This document shows, piece after piece, positions 8,519 through 17,653 of a stretch of 23,450 nucleotides of DNA (position 1 is its first letter; each line of letters begins with the position of its first letter). A program made the position numbers and the translations under genes. The notes beneath the pieces were generated by a model, which ran no database searches, had not been told where the DNA came from, and worked only from the letters and a program-made list of their open reading frames with translations. Source of the DNA: Sporisorium sorghi (lineage: Eukaryota > Basidiomycota > Ustilaginomycetes > Ustilaginales > Ustilaginaceae); assembly GCA_023212695.1 (NCBI GenBank), contig JALCCG010000318.1, forward strand, positions 1 to 23,450, given 5' to 3'.

Positions 8519-10164
8519 CTAGCGAGCAGTGGTGCCGCCGTCAATAGGCAATATGCTGCCCGTCGACCACGGAGCGTCCCTTGCAAAGAACCTGTCATTC
8601 ACACAATCAACATAAGGTCAGCATCGCTTCCCGCACCCTCTCAAACCAGTCTTTCACTCACATCACGCCATGCGCCACGTCCCTCGCCGACCCCTGGTGC
8701 GGCCAATACGTCCTCCTCTGATCCGCGATCTCCGGTTCGATATCCGCCACCATCGCCGTGCCTGCCAAATACCCAGGCGCGATCGCATTGACGTTGATCC
8801 TGTACGGAGCGTAGTCGCACGCGATCTGGCGGGTCAAGTTGACGACTGCACCTTTACTGGCGCAGTACGCCGGCTCGGAGGGCCCGCCGACGAGCCCGTG
8901 GATCGAGGCGATCTGGATGATGGTACCGCGCGAACCGCGGGCGCCTTTGTCGTCGGCGCGGCGGCCGACGGTGGGGTTGGGCGAGCCCGGCTGCGCGTGG
9001 TATGCGGCGCGCAGGGGCACGGTGGGCGGGACGTCGTTGAAGCTGTCCAGGTCTTCCTCCAGGTCGGCGGGGAAGGCGATGGGTTCTTGCGTTAGCATCT
9101 GCTGCACCTGCAGAGGTTGGGGCGAGAAAGCGATCGTGTAAGCAGATAAGAGCTAAAGGGTTGCGAGGGAGAAGATGGGAAGGGGGAAAAAAAAAAAAAA
9201 AAAAACGTACACCGAGCTTGGTGCCGAGCCAAACACCCTTGATGTTGATCTGCATGAGCTTATCAAGCGTCTCGATCGACTCGTGCTCGATGCCGCCGCT
9301 GCATTGTAGACAAAGTGCAAAGTTCGTCTGTCGTCAGCATTACGCCCCCGAGCTAGCATAGACGCTGGTGAAAGGACGACTTACGAGAACGCAGTGACGC
9401 TGAGACGTCGGTCAAACGATGCAAAGAGTCAGTAAGTCGGCTTCACTTTGTCTCACAAGTCCACCAGTGCTCACCCGGCATTGTTGACAAGACTGTTTGA
9501 AGCAAAATATACCCAAGGCGTCAGTCCAGCATTGAGCATGAGCAAAGAATCAAATCGTGCTTTGACTCACATGTCAAGTCGTCGGTTTCCAAATGAAACG
9601 CTCTTGTCGATAGCGGCCTTGAAATCGGACTCGGAGGTGACGTTGAGCTTCTGGAAGTCGGCGTGTCCACCGAGTTTGTTGATCACTGTTGTGTATAAGA
9701 TGGCAGGTAGAACAGCTCAAGGGTAGGGTTAGCAGCTCGACGGATGCCTAATCTTAGCTTGCGTCGGGGTAGAGAAGAAGAGAAACTAACGCTCGTGAGT
9801 GGGGACATGTCGAGAGCCCTCCGAGGGGACCTTCTGGGCGCCGAGCGGTTCGGGTTGCTGTTTCGCGGAACAGTGACGAGAGAGTCAGCGTGCCTGCAAC
9901 ACTAGAACGAGGCTGTGAATGGTCTACCCACAAGGTCAGTGCAGAGAACGCTTGCACCAGCACGAGCGAGGTGAAGGGCCTGTTGAGTCGAAGCAAAAGG
10001 CGGAGATTCAGCTCAACATGTTCCAAACGGCACTCCAGCAAAGCAAACAGTCGCAAACCTACCGTCTGCCTTCCAATTCCAGACGAGGAGCCCGTGATGA
10101 GAGCAGTGCGACCTCTCAGACTGAGAGAAGGCGGAAGCGCTTTTGCAAAGCTTGCAAACGACAT
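8519..10164 (-). CDS. Classical short-chain dehydrogenase/reductase, nine exons
   Basis: By reading splice sites I join 10063-10164, 9932-9979, 9791-9857, 9571-9685, 9475-9492, 9385-9399, 9211-9298, 8662-9107 and 8519-8591. The sum is 972 nt, or 323 residues, in frame throughout, and all eight introns (70-105 nt) are GT-AG. The product is a NAD(P)-dependent oxidoreductase of the classical SDR fold: cofactor motif TGSSSGIG (24-31), Asp49 at the end of strand beta-2 (suggesting NAD preference), NNAG (114-117), Asn140 in INIKG, Ser219 in IIQIASIHG, and Tyr232/Lys236 in YCASKGA, so the Asn-Ser-Tyr-Lys tetrad is complete. The C-terminus TGSILPIDGGTTA is typical. Two oddities are microexons of 18 and 15 nt in a row and an insert of about 50 residues (161-209) before the catalytic Ser strand. 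The substrate cannot be read from the sequence; relatives include 3-oxoacyl-ACP reductases and sugar dehydrogenases. The ATG is the one that places the cofactor motif at the usual distance from the N-terminus. Confidence 0.9.
9187..9205 (-). repeat. T19 tract (sense) at the 5' end of SDR intron 7
   Basis: Nineteen A on the plus strand, read as T19 on the coding strand, starting within the GTACGT donor of intron 7 (9108-9210). A T-rich run just after a donor can aid U1 recruitment by TIA-1/Nam8-type proteins; that role is inference. Confidence 0.9.
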
Positions 10165-10687
10165 GGCGGCAGGTAAGCGAAGGACAGGTGCAGCGATATG
10201 GGGTGGGGGTGGGAAGGAGGATATCAGACGGTTCTCACAGGACAGCCTCTTATCTCTGGGGAAGACGCCTGTCGGCTAGAGCGACTGGGCGCTGAATCAC
10301 TGCTTCCCAACACAGCCAAGCGATGGAACGGCGGAAGAGCCGAGTCCGGCGTGGGGGAAATGGAACAATCACAGCCCGCGAGCTTCAGAGTTCGGGTCAA
10401 GCGCCTAGCAGTTGACTCTCTTATCCTGCGATTGTCATGACAACGCAGAGCAGCGCTGTGACGGGCTTGTAAAAGGCTCGTGGGAAAAGTCGGACAGAAA
10501 ACCGAGGCAGAAGCAAGACAGAGAATGCCGTCGAGAGTTGTTCCCCGCATCGGAGTCAATATTGCCCGAGATTGACACCGGTCTTTTGTTCGCCAAAGTC
10601 GCCGAAACAGGAACGCGTTCGAAGAAGCGAGATCGCAATCGGCGGATTGCAGCTCACACCACATCTCGATTGTGATCGCTGAGAGGG

Positions 10688-10850
10688 AAAAAAAAAAAAA
10701 AAAAAAAGTCATGTCATGTGAGATTGTCGAGACGAGGAAATTGGAAAAACGGAAAAAAAGATCGTCGGGGCCCATGCAAGATGAGCGGGTGAATGAGCGA
10801 GGCGGCGGCATTGATGCAAGAGAAAAAGGAATTTAAAAAAAAAAAAAAAA
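10688..10850 (-). repeat. A20 and A16 tracts (T on the SDR sense strand)
   Basis: A20 at 10688-10707 and A16 at 10835-10850, about 520 and 670 bp upstream of the dehydrogenase start and reading as T tracts on its sense strand. Confidence 0.9.
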
Positions 10851-10978
10851 GATTGACTCGGCTTCTGCCCAACCTTTCGGAACTCTTGCAGCCAGCCACA
10901 TGGAGCAAGGAAGTCTGGCGCTTTTGCCTTCCGCGTCTCTCGCTCCGTGCAGTGGCTCTTTACAGTGTTTGGTAACGA

Positions 10979-11002
10979 ATCATCATCATCATCATCATCA
11001 TC
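10979..11002. repeat. (ATC)8 microsatellite
   Basis: Eight ATC units without interruption in the divergent spacer. Confidence 0.95.
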
Positions 11003-11164
11003 TCTCTGCGATGCCCTCTCGTTTGCAAGTCGGATGAGAGTGTGCCTCTGTGTGTATCGTGTGGATGTCGCCGTTCTCAGATGAAAAGCCGATAGTCGAG
11101 CGTTGCGATAGTCATCGTGCTTTGATTGGCTGGTGGATTTCATTTACCAAAAGCGCTTCTTTGT

Positions 11165-11198
11165 GAGAGAGAGAGAGAGAGAGTGTGTGTGTGTGTGT
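11165..11198. repeat. (GA)9(GT)8 compound microsatellite
   Basis: Nine GA units run directly into eight GT units, then GCGTGCGGGG. This is non-coding and likely length-variable among isolates. Alternating purine-pyrimidine GT can adopt Z-DNA. Confidence 0.95.
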
Positions 11199-12189
11199 GC
11201 GTGCGGGGCGGCCACAGGACACGGGAGCCAAGCTTAGAGGCAGAGTGGAACCCGCAACAGAGGGTTACAGCAGCAGCCGCCTACCGAAGCTCATACTCTG
11301 CGTGTGGTGCGCCTGTCTGTCTGCCTACTGAAGCTGTCTGTCGGTCTCATTTTTAAATTGCCCTCTGGCAACCCTATTCCAGAGCGTGCGTGTTTGCCTC
11401 GATGATTGCTTGTGTCGCTGAGGGCGAAACAGAGACGCGGATCTGCTCTACGTCGTTCGTTGGACCTTAGCCACCACCACCACCACCTTCCATCTTGCAC
11501 CTTTGATTGTCACTCTTCTTTCTTGTTGGCTTTGGCATCTGGCTCGCTGTTAACATTGCTGTTCTACAGTGGATCAGCGTGATTGCATCGATCACATACC
11601 TGTTCACTCGGTACATCTGTTCGGCACAGTACCTGGCTGGATGGTTGCATAATTTCCGCCGTCTTTCAGCATCAGCACCACCATCACCACCATCACCACC
11701 ATCACTTGGTCGTGCTCCTTCCTTGTCCCACTCGGCATCGTCAGTGGATCTGCGCTGTAAGTGATCCGTATCGCTTAGACATCAGCTCGCGTGCACCCGC
11801 GACTGCTCCTTTGCTCTACCGCCGCCCACCCATCGGCGGACCGACCGAACGACCTTTGCTCTTGAACTCGCCTCGCCAACCGGCCTCTTGAGCCCGATCG
11901 CTTCTCCCGCCGCCTCATCCCCACTTGCAGAAAAATACCCTTTTTCTCGCCATCTCGCATCGCCTCACCTCGCCTTGCCTCGTCGCTTCGCCCTTCACTC
12001 TCACTCTTCCCGCCCTGAAGCGACTCTGCCGCTCAGCATCACTCCGCCCGCTCGCCACGCTTCGAAATTCTTTCTTTCTTTTTATTTATTTATTTTTTTT
12101 CTTAAAAAATAATTTCATTCTTTGACAGTCGTCTACAGCTCCAGCGCCAGCTCTGTCAACGACTCACTTCTTTTCTTTTTTTTCTTTTC

Positions 12190-12302
12190 TTTTTTTTTTT
12201 TTTTTTTGGATTGTTGGTCGAGGTTGCTCTTTGTCGAACGACCTAAGAATTTCGATATTCGAGACGGTGGTTGGCGTTGCAGCAGCAGCAGCAGCAGCAG
12301 CA
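12190..12302 (+). repeat. T18 tract and (GCA)8 in the leader of the unrecognised gene
   Basis: T18 at 12190-12207 follows other T-rich stretches (12062-12100 and 12169-12188). A run of eight GCA units lies at 12279-12302. Both are within the ATG-free stretch before the start at 12530. Confidence 0.9.
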
Positions 12303-12529
12303 ATTGCGGGTTCTGGGCTCCGATCTCGATCCGAGGTCATACAGCAAGTCGGTCGTCCCTTGCTTGCTGTCCTGCCAGCCAGTCTTTGCCAAAAAATAAT
12401 TAAGCGGGCGGCGGCGGCGTCGTGTCACTCTGTGCAGACAGACAACTGCAACTGCACCGCAAGAGCATCAAACACTCTCTTTCTTCTTCTTCCGCAATCA
12501 CACGCCAAGGCGCACACCGCAAATCTCGG

Positions 12530-15500
12530 ATGCGCTCTTCTACACCGACATCTCGATCATCTCCACACCTTTTTCACCAGACCTCGCACAACACTTCTTC
12601 CTTCTCCTCCTCGTCCGCATCATCTTTATCACTGCTGCCAACCTTGTCGTCCACGCAGGTACAGCCTGCAGATACCCACACCAATGCGGCAACTCGTGCG
12701 CCAGCATCATCATCATCATCAACAACAACATCCCTAGCACCTCCTTCTGTGACCTCCCCCACCGTCACAGCCCCGTCCACATCTGCTGTAGCACCCTCGT
12801 CGCCGCCTCAGTCGCCATCATCTACACCTCATGCTACACAGGTGCACGCTACTCCCACCATGTCGGACGCGGCAATCGAGTCGCGTCATGACGATCCTTC
12901 CGCGCTAGACACAAAACCGCAAGAGACTCTTGTACCCGCACCTTCCATTGCCGATCACGTCAACTCCCAACTCGACTCGACGTCGTCCCACCCACTTTCC
13001 GTCACAGATCCTTCCGCATTACCATCCGCAAGCACCAGCCCAGGCGGCGCACAAACCCCACAACCCACCTCCACCATCACCACACTTCAGCTCGCCTCGG
13101 ACGCCCTCTCCACCATCCCCATCCCACAATCTAGCTCAAATCCTGCCTCGGTGCCCACCGCAGCCGCTCAGATTTTGTCCGCCATTCACCGCAGGAACAA
13201 AAAGGCTCCTGCCGTTCAGAGTCCGCATCCAGCCATCATCCGCTCCCGCAGCTTGGCAACCACTCCTGTTCCCTCCTCCCTCCTGCTTGGGGTCAAGCAC
13301 GACTCGCTCCATGTCACCGCCAACTCTTCGCGTGCCACCACTCCCACACGCACTCCTCCGGGTAGGGCAAAACGTCAGAGGCGCGAGCGCAATGCCGCCA
13401 CCCCAACCGCTTCCGTATCCGCCTTGCCAAGCCTCGATCAGAATGACCGCAGGAGGTCTGCACGAGTCGCCAAGGCCGTCACTGCCACCGCTTCCGACTC
13501 GCCTTCGCTGCCTAATCTTGCGCTCTTCGGCTTCTCCCCGTATCTCGAGAACCTCGTGCTCAACGCAAAGGACTCGGATCGTCGCACCCGCTCAGGAGGC
13601 AGGGGAATTCGTCCACCCATCGACCGCGGTCCTACCAAGCTCAAGCGCACCGCAGTCGCCAAGAGCAAGCCCAAGGAGACTGACCCGGATGGTCCCGACG
13701 ATGACGCCAAGCTAGAGCTCTACCGTCAGCTGTGCATCATCTCGTATCAGTTGCAGGCTCATCTCGACATGGTGCCTCACAAGTCGCTCGCTCAACTTCG
13801 TGTGCAGTTCAGCTCACCCTCGCCTGAGCACCAACATGACCTTGATGCGAAGCTGGCTCCACAGGACACCATCAACGACGTTCCTGGCGCTTCTCGTGAT
13901 CCAAGTCGCCCATCGACGCCAACGATCGTTTCGGACAAGCACGTCCTTCAACTTGCTCCCAACGCAAGCGACTCCACCTACACGCAGCCCATCGTCGTCA
14001 AAGCCGAGCCTCCTCAGTCTCCGCCGCTTTCCGCGCGAGAGCTGCCTCCATCGCGCCCACCCTATTCGCCTGAATCGTCTCCCGAAGTCGCTCTCATGGA
14101 CACCGTTCGACCAAGCTACAACAACAGCAGCAACATCCCGCCCTACTATCCAAATGCCTCGCAATCCTTCTACCAGACAAATGACGTTCAGCAGCCCGAC
14201 CCGTACTCGTGGAGCGCCGCCAAAGTCAACGAGCCAGAGGACGAGCCAATGTCGCCCGTCTTTCGACCACGTGGCAACATCATGTCCATCTCGGCGCTCA
14301 TGAGTGGTCCCAGTCCCTCGAAGGCGCGCTCTCCAACACCCGAGCTCATCCAGACGCCGCCGAGGCCCGTAGAGTTGTTGCCCGCTTTCATGCAGGAATG
14401 GGCGCAGGAGGACGAGATGGCTTCGCAGTTCCTGCAGGCTTGTGCTGACGCTATACCGAAGGTGGACACCACCGAGCTCGATCGGCTCACCCAGATCGCC
14501 CAGCTCGCCGCTTTTGATCTCGAAATTCTCTCCGTGCCAACATCGCCGCACGTTGCATCCTCGCCGCAGACTCCATCAACACCCGTCACCGAGCAACAGC
14601 AGCGCGATGCCGGCGCCAAATTCGACCCGAAGCAGCTCGATCCGCTCAAGACGCTCGACACCCAACAGCTGTACGACCGGGAAGAAGCAGAGTACCTCGA
14701 GGAGATGCAGGCCAACGACGAGCTGCACGAAAACGTGCGTTACCTCTCCAGCTTTGACGAGGTGGTTGACGAGTGGAGAGCAGGCGAGCTGGCGCGGCTC
14801 CGGTTGCAGCTCGAGATGCGCAAAGCCGAAGTGGACCGTATCTGGACGTGCGACCGCAAGCTGGCCTGGTCGACGTTTATCGACAACAGAGCCGGCGAGC
14901 TTTATCGCAAGGCTATGATGAAAGCTAGCCATTCGCGGTGGCAGGCCGAGATGGAGCTTGACTTGGTGGGAGTGCATCGCAGGAAGACGCGTGGGCTGGC
15001 GAAGCTCACAAGTGGTATCTGGTTGCCGGACGGCGAGGGTTTGGAAGGTGCAGAGACGGCGAAGCTGTATGAGCGGTATGGCAAGTTTGTCTCTGCAGCC
15101 AAGTATCCGGAGCTCGACGATCCGCTGGTTCGTGCGGACGTTCGCAAAATGCGGAATGCTGTGCGGGCACACAAGCGGGACTTGCGCAAGGTTCTAAAGG
15201 AGGTGTCGCAGGAGCAGGCGGATGCCAGCGAGGACGACGCAGCGAGGCAAACAGAAGCAGACGTCGCAATGGCCGAGGCGCAAGCCGACGCGGTCTCCTC
15301 GTACGAGTCCGACTCAGAAGGCGAGAATCACGACTCGCAAGACGAGCAGGACTACGACTCGGACTCATCGTACGCATCGTCGTCATCGGGCGTCTCGTCG
15401 CTGCCGTCGTTCAGCTCGGTGTACAGCTCCCCGCGCGTGCAGGCTGTCGTCCCAGACGCTGAAGTCGTCGTGTCCGACCTCGACGGGCCCGCTTCCGAGG

Positions 15501-16528
15501 CGGCCTCGGTGCGCGGTGCAGATGCCGAAGAGGACTCGGACGAGGATGCGGACGAAAGCCTGTGGGCGCGCCAGATGCGACTTGCGAACCAGATGGCCGA
15601 GCACAAGGATGCTGTCGAGGCGGTCGCGTCGGGCGTGCAGACTCCCGTGGTGGCTGCCGTGGCGGATGGCGACGTCGTCTCTGCCCTGCCCAGTCGAGCC
15701 GCGAGTCCTGTGGGCTCGATCAAGGCGCAAGCACGCAAGCAGCGGGAGAGCAAGCGGAGGAAGCGGCCGCCTCCGCCGGGCGCGCGTCTGTGGAAGAAAG
15801 GCCGCGTGCAAAAGGACGCCGAAGGTGCGGAGGACGAGCAGGTGGACGAGCTGCCGCAGTCGCAGTCGCAGTCGCAGTCGCAGTCGCAGTCGCAGTCGCA
15901 GCAACAGCAGCAGCAGCTGGACCACGATCACGCAACACACAGCAGCCACTATCCGAATGGGGACGCTCACCACCGCGACACGGAGATGGCGGAAGTCGAG
16001 GTTGCACACAGCGTGTCCGGGCCGAAGATGCAGGCGTTGCAGGGAGGCGAGGTGCTCGAGTTTCGCCGCGATCCGCAGCAGGCTATGCCACATCAGCCGT
16101 ATGGAGGGTACGGTATGCGGCCGAGCTACCTCGGCCGTGGTGGAGACGAGTACGACTACGGCCGGCCGATGCACCAGCCCGCTGCTCATCTCGATGCGTA
16201 CTCGAGCGGTGGTAGGGGATACCCGAGCTACGCGGACCGTCCGTATGCGCATCCTGCTGGCTACCCGGCCTACGCGCAGGACGGGGGCGTGGTTCGAGGG
16301 GGGTATAGCAACGGCGGACCGCCGCAGCAGCGGTATGCGCGCACTCGGCCCCTGCCAGAGCATGTGCCGTACGCTCACCATGCAGCAGTGCCGTATGGGC
16401 AGTACGAACACGCCGCTCCACCGCTGCCGCAGCAGAGAGCGTACCCGTCGCATCCGCCGCCGTTGCCGCAGCACCACCAGCAGCAAGCGCAGCAAAGGGA
16501 GGCGGGCAGACCGCAGTGGCCGTACTAA
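12530..16528 (+). CDS. Large unrecognised, probably nuclear low-complexity protein
   Basis: This continuous frame of 1332 residues matches no family I can name. Visible parts are: Ser/Thr/Pro-rich N-terminus (about 1-275); a basic patch with GRAKRQRRERN (near 278) and RRRSARVAKAV (near 307); a likely folded helical stretch LELYRQLCIISYQLQAHLD (near 394); RGNIMSISALMS (near 580); ELLPAFMQEWAQEDEMASQF (near 615); a long charged helical region (about 715-895) with EVDRIWTCDRKLAWSTFIDN; an acidic Ser/Asp stretch (about 922-957); a basic segment with KQRESKRRKRPPPPG (near 1070) that could be a nuclear localisation signal; seven QS repeats plus six Gln (1110-1129); and a Tyr/Pro/Gly/His-rich tail (about 1184-1332). 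The codon pattern and conserved-looking islands support a real gene. ATG 12530 is the first ATG after an 884 bp ATG-free stretch; ATG 12860 has a better context (CCACCATGTC) and would drop 110 Ser/Thr-rich residues. A role in chromatin or transcription is a guess from composition only. Confidence 0.75.
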   Translation: MRSSTPTSRSSPHLFHQTSHNTSSFSSSSASSLSLLPTLSSTQVQPADTHTNAATRAPASSSSSTTTSLAPPSVTSPTVTAPSTSAVAPSSPPQSPSSTPHATQVHATPTMSDAAIESRHDDPSALDTKPQETLVPAPSIADHVNSQLDSTSSHPLSVTDPSALPSASTSPGGAQTPQPTSTITTLQLASDALSTIPIPQSSSNPASVPTAAAQILSAIHRRNKKAPAVQSPHPAIIRSRSLATTPVPSSLLLGVKHDSLHVTANSSRATTPTRTPPGRAKRQRRERNAATPTASVSALPSLDQNDRRRSARVAKAVTATASDSPSLPNLALFGFSPYLENLVLNAKDSDRRTRSGGRGIRPPIDRGPTKLKRTAVAKSKPKETDPDGPDDDAKLELYRQLCIISYQLQAHLDMVPHKSLAQLRVQFSSPSPEHQHDLDAKLAPQDTINDVPGASRDPSRPSTPTIVSDKHVLQLAPNASDSTYTQPIVVKAEPPQSPPLSARELPPSRPPYSPESSPEVALMDTVRPSYNNSSNIPPYYPNASQSFYQTNDVQQPDPYSWSAAKVNEPEDEPMSPVFRPRGNIMSISALMSGPSPSKARSPTPELIQTPPRPVELLPAFMQEWAQEDEMASQFLQACADAIPKVDTTELDRLTQIAQLAAFDLEILSVPTSPHVASSPQTPSTPVTEQQQRDAGAKFDPKQLDPLKTLDTQQLYDREEAEYLEEMQANDELHENVRYLSSFDEVVDEWRAGELARLRLQLEMRKAEVDRIWTCDRKLAWSTFIDNRAGELYRKAMMKASHSRWQAEMELDLVGVHRRKTRGLAKLTSGIWLPDGEGLEGAETAKLYERYGKFVSAAKYPELDDPLVRADVRKMRNAVRAHKRDLRKVLKEVSQEQADASEDDAARQTEADVAMAEAQADAVSSYESDSEGENHDSQDEQDYDSDSSYASSSSGVSSLPSFSSVYSSPRVQAVVPDAEVVVSDLDGPASEAASVRGADAEEDSDEDADESLWARQMRLANQMAEHKDAVEAVASGVQTPVVAAVADGDVVSALPSRAASPVGSIKAQARKQRESKRRKRPPPPGARLWKKGRVQKDAEGAEDEQVDELPQSQSQSQSQSQSQSQQQQQQLDHDHATHSSHYPNGDAHHRDTEMAEVEVAHSVSGPKMQALQGGEVLEFRRDPQQAMPHQPYGGYGMRPSYLGRGGDEYDYGRPMHQPAAHLDAYSSGGRGYPSYADRPYAHPAGYPAYAQDGGVVRGGYSNGGPPQQRYARTRPLPEHVPYAHHAAVPYGQYEHAAPPLPQQRAYPSHPPPLPQHHQQQAQQREAGRPQWPY
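15857..15898 (+). repeat. (CAGTCG)7 coding repeat
   Basis: Seven perfect hexamers encode alternating Gln-Ser and run into a Gln stretch in the unrecognised protein. The perfect nucleotide repeat suggests recent slippage. Length changes keep the frame. Confidence 0.95.
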
Positions 16529-16625
16529 GAGGAGGCAGGAGCACGAGAAGACGAAAAACACTCAATTGTACTTGTACCCCCACGGTTGCACTCAACATGG
16601 TTCACGAAAGTGTTCACGCAGATAG

Positions 16626-16643
16626 GTGTGTGTGTGTGTGTGT
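16626..16643. repeat. (GT)9 microsatellite
   Basis: Nine GT units about 100 bp after the stop codon of the unrecognised gene. Confidence 0.95.
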
Positions 16644-17386
16644 GCGAGCTTAGAGCTCAGGCGTTCGCTGTGACACAGTCGGACGGGGTTGTGCGTTGCA
16701 TGAAGTGTCATTAACATTGTGCACTGCGAGACCGCTGCTGATCAAAACGCGAGAATGGAACGCCACAACGCAAAAAAGTCAGCATTCCGTCCCTTTCGCG
16801 TTGAACTATCTGACCATCGACCATCGCAAGCCGTGTGAAGGAGATCAGACAAGGCTGAAACTTGAATGGAAATTTGATTGTCCTCAACTTGAAAGATTAG
16901 GACTAACGAGATTCCTGTATAGTCAAATGTGGTTGTTCATCATTATAGCGCTCCGAACGCTGCGGTAGCCCGAGACGGTTCTCTGCAAGAGGTGGAAGCT
17001 CGAGAGGAAGGGCCTCCAGACGAGGGGGGTCTTTGGGAGCTGTGCAGGGCAACGGGAGCAGCAGAGGAGCGAGCCGGTACGCAGCCCAGGGCTCTGAGCA
17101 CGGGTTGCTGGTGCTGCTGTTGTAGTGACGGCGGTGGTGTGCAATGATCGATGTCGAAGAGAGTGGTACTTACGATTCGGGTGGGATGGTGGTGGAGAGA
17201 AGGCAAAAAGGGGAAGCGGTGGAAGCGGATTCTTGAACGCGAGATTTTTTTTTTTTTTCTCTCTTTCTTCCTGCTTTCTGCTGCCTCACCAGCGAAAATC
17301 GATCACGAGTCGGCCGCAGCGCGATAGCCCAATTTTTCAACTTGTTACACCGGCGCTTGAGACAGTTCCAAAAATTCGCCCCCACG

Positions 17387-17533
17387 ATGTCGCCTTCACT
17401 CACACCTGATCAGCTGATCGACCGACCGACAGGGGAGGCTGCACAACAACAACAACAACAACAACAACAACACACACACCCGACAGCGAAGGAAAGAACG
17501 AGGATGAACAGGTTGCTTCAACAAATGCATTGA
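17387..17533 (+). CDS. Possible 48-residue ORF with a Gln9 run
   Basis: An ATG at 17387 opens a 48-codon frame ending in TGA. It has a short N-terminal part (MSPSLTPDQLIDRPTGEAA), nine Gln coded by a pure CAA repeat, and a basic helical-looking end (AKERTRMNRLLQQMH). I do not recognise it. In its favour are the T14 tract 128 bp upstream on the same strand, a C-rich run before the ATG (CCCCCACG), and its place in an otherwise unexplained gap. Against it are its small size, the simple repeat and the lack of any known family. It could be an exon of a larger spliced gene, or chance. Confidence 0.25.
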   Translation: MSPSLTPDQLIDRPTGEAAQQQQQQQQQHTHPTAKERTRMNRLLQQMH

Positions 17534-17653
17534 CAGACATGTACGATGATAGATAAAGATGATGCTAAACGATGATCACGACGATGCTAACTGATAAACG
17601 AACCACAAGATGAGCGACATACTCCGCACAAGCCTTGCCACCGCGCTACCTAC

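Larger units (their letters stand above)
10165..12529. other. Long divergent spacer: SDR promoter, microsatellites, probable leader of the next gene
   Basis: This 2365 bp region separates the dehydrogenase gene from the large unrecognised gene. I found no convincing protein or RNA gene. It holds A20, A16 and T18 tracts, an ATC repeat, a GA/GT compound repeat, short CAC and CACCAT repeats (about 11472-11486 and 11680-11705), and a GCA repeat. An ATTGG (reverse CCAAT) occurs near 11125. From about 11646 to the start codon at 12530 no ATG occurs on the plus strand in any frame and the sequence is CT-rich, as expected for a long 5' leader. A consensus GTAAGT at 11757 could open an intron in that leader, with several possible acceptors downstream. 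Confidence 0.6.
16529..17653. other. Unusually long convergent spacer with little coding signal
   Basis: The other convergent gaps here are 171 and 81 bp; this one is 1125 bp. It holds a (GT)9 at 16626-16643, a T14 at 17245-17258 and a (CAA)9 at 17444-17470. On the minus strand a GTAAGT occurs at 17174-17169 with an ACAACAG acceptor about 60 nt on, and the joined frame stays open, but it has no ATG. The only ATG-initiated candidate is the 48-codon frame listed separately. I saw no tRNA. Confidence 0.6.

Noticed and set aside
11507..11764. 85-codon frame with a hydrophobic N-terminus in the divergent spacer
   Set aside because: It starts with TTG, has no ATG, and lies in what looks like promoter or leader sequence ending at a GTAAGT.
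15222..16625. 467-codon plus-strand frame and 392-codon minus-strand frame over the end of the large gene
   Set aside because: Both are Arg/Leu-rich shadows of the repetitive sense frame, with repeats of Arg-Ser or Leu-Arg from the CAGTCG array.
16880..17403. Two-exon minus-strand gene using GTAAGT at 17174 and an ACAACAG acceptor
   Set aside because: The joined frame stays open but has no ATG: the first exon frame begins after a stop with only GTG available, and the product matches no family.
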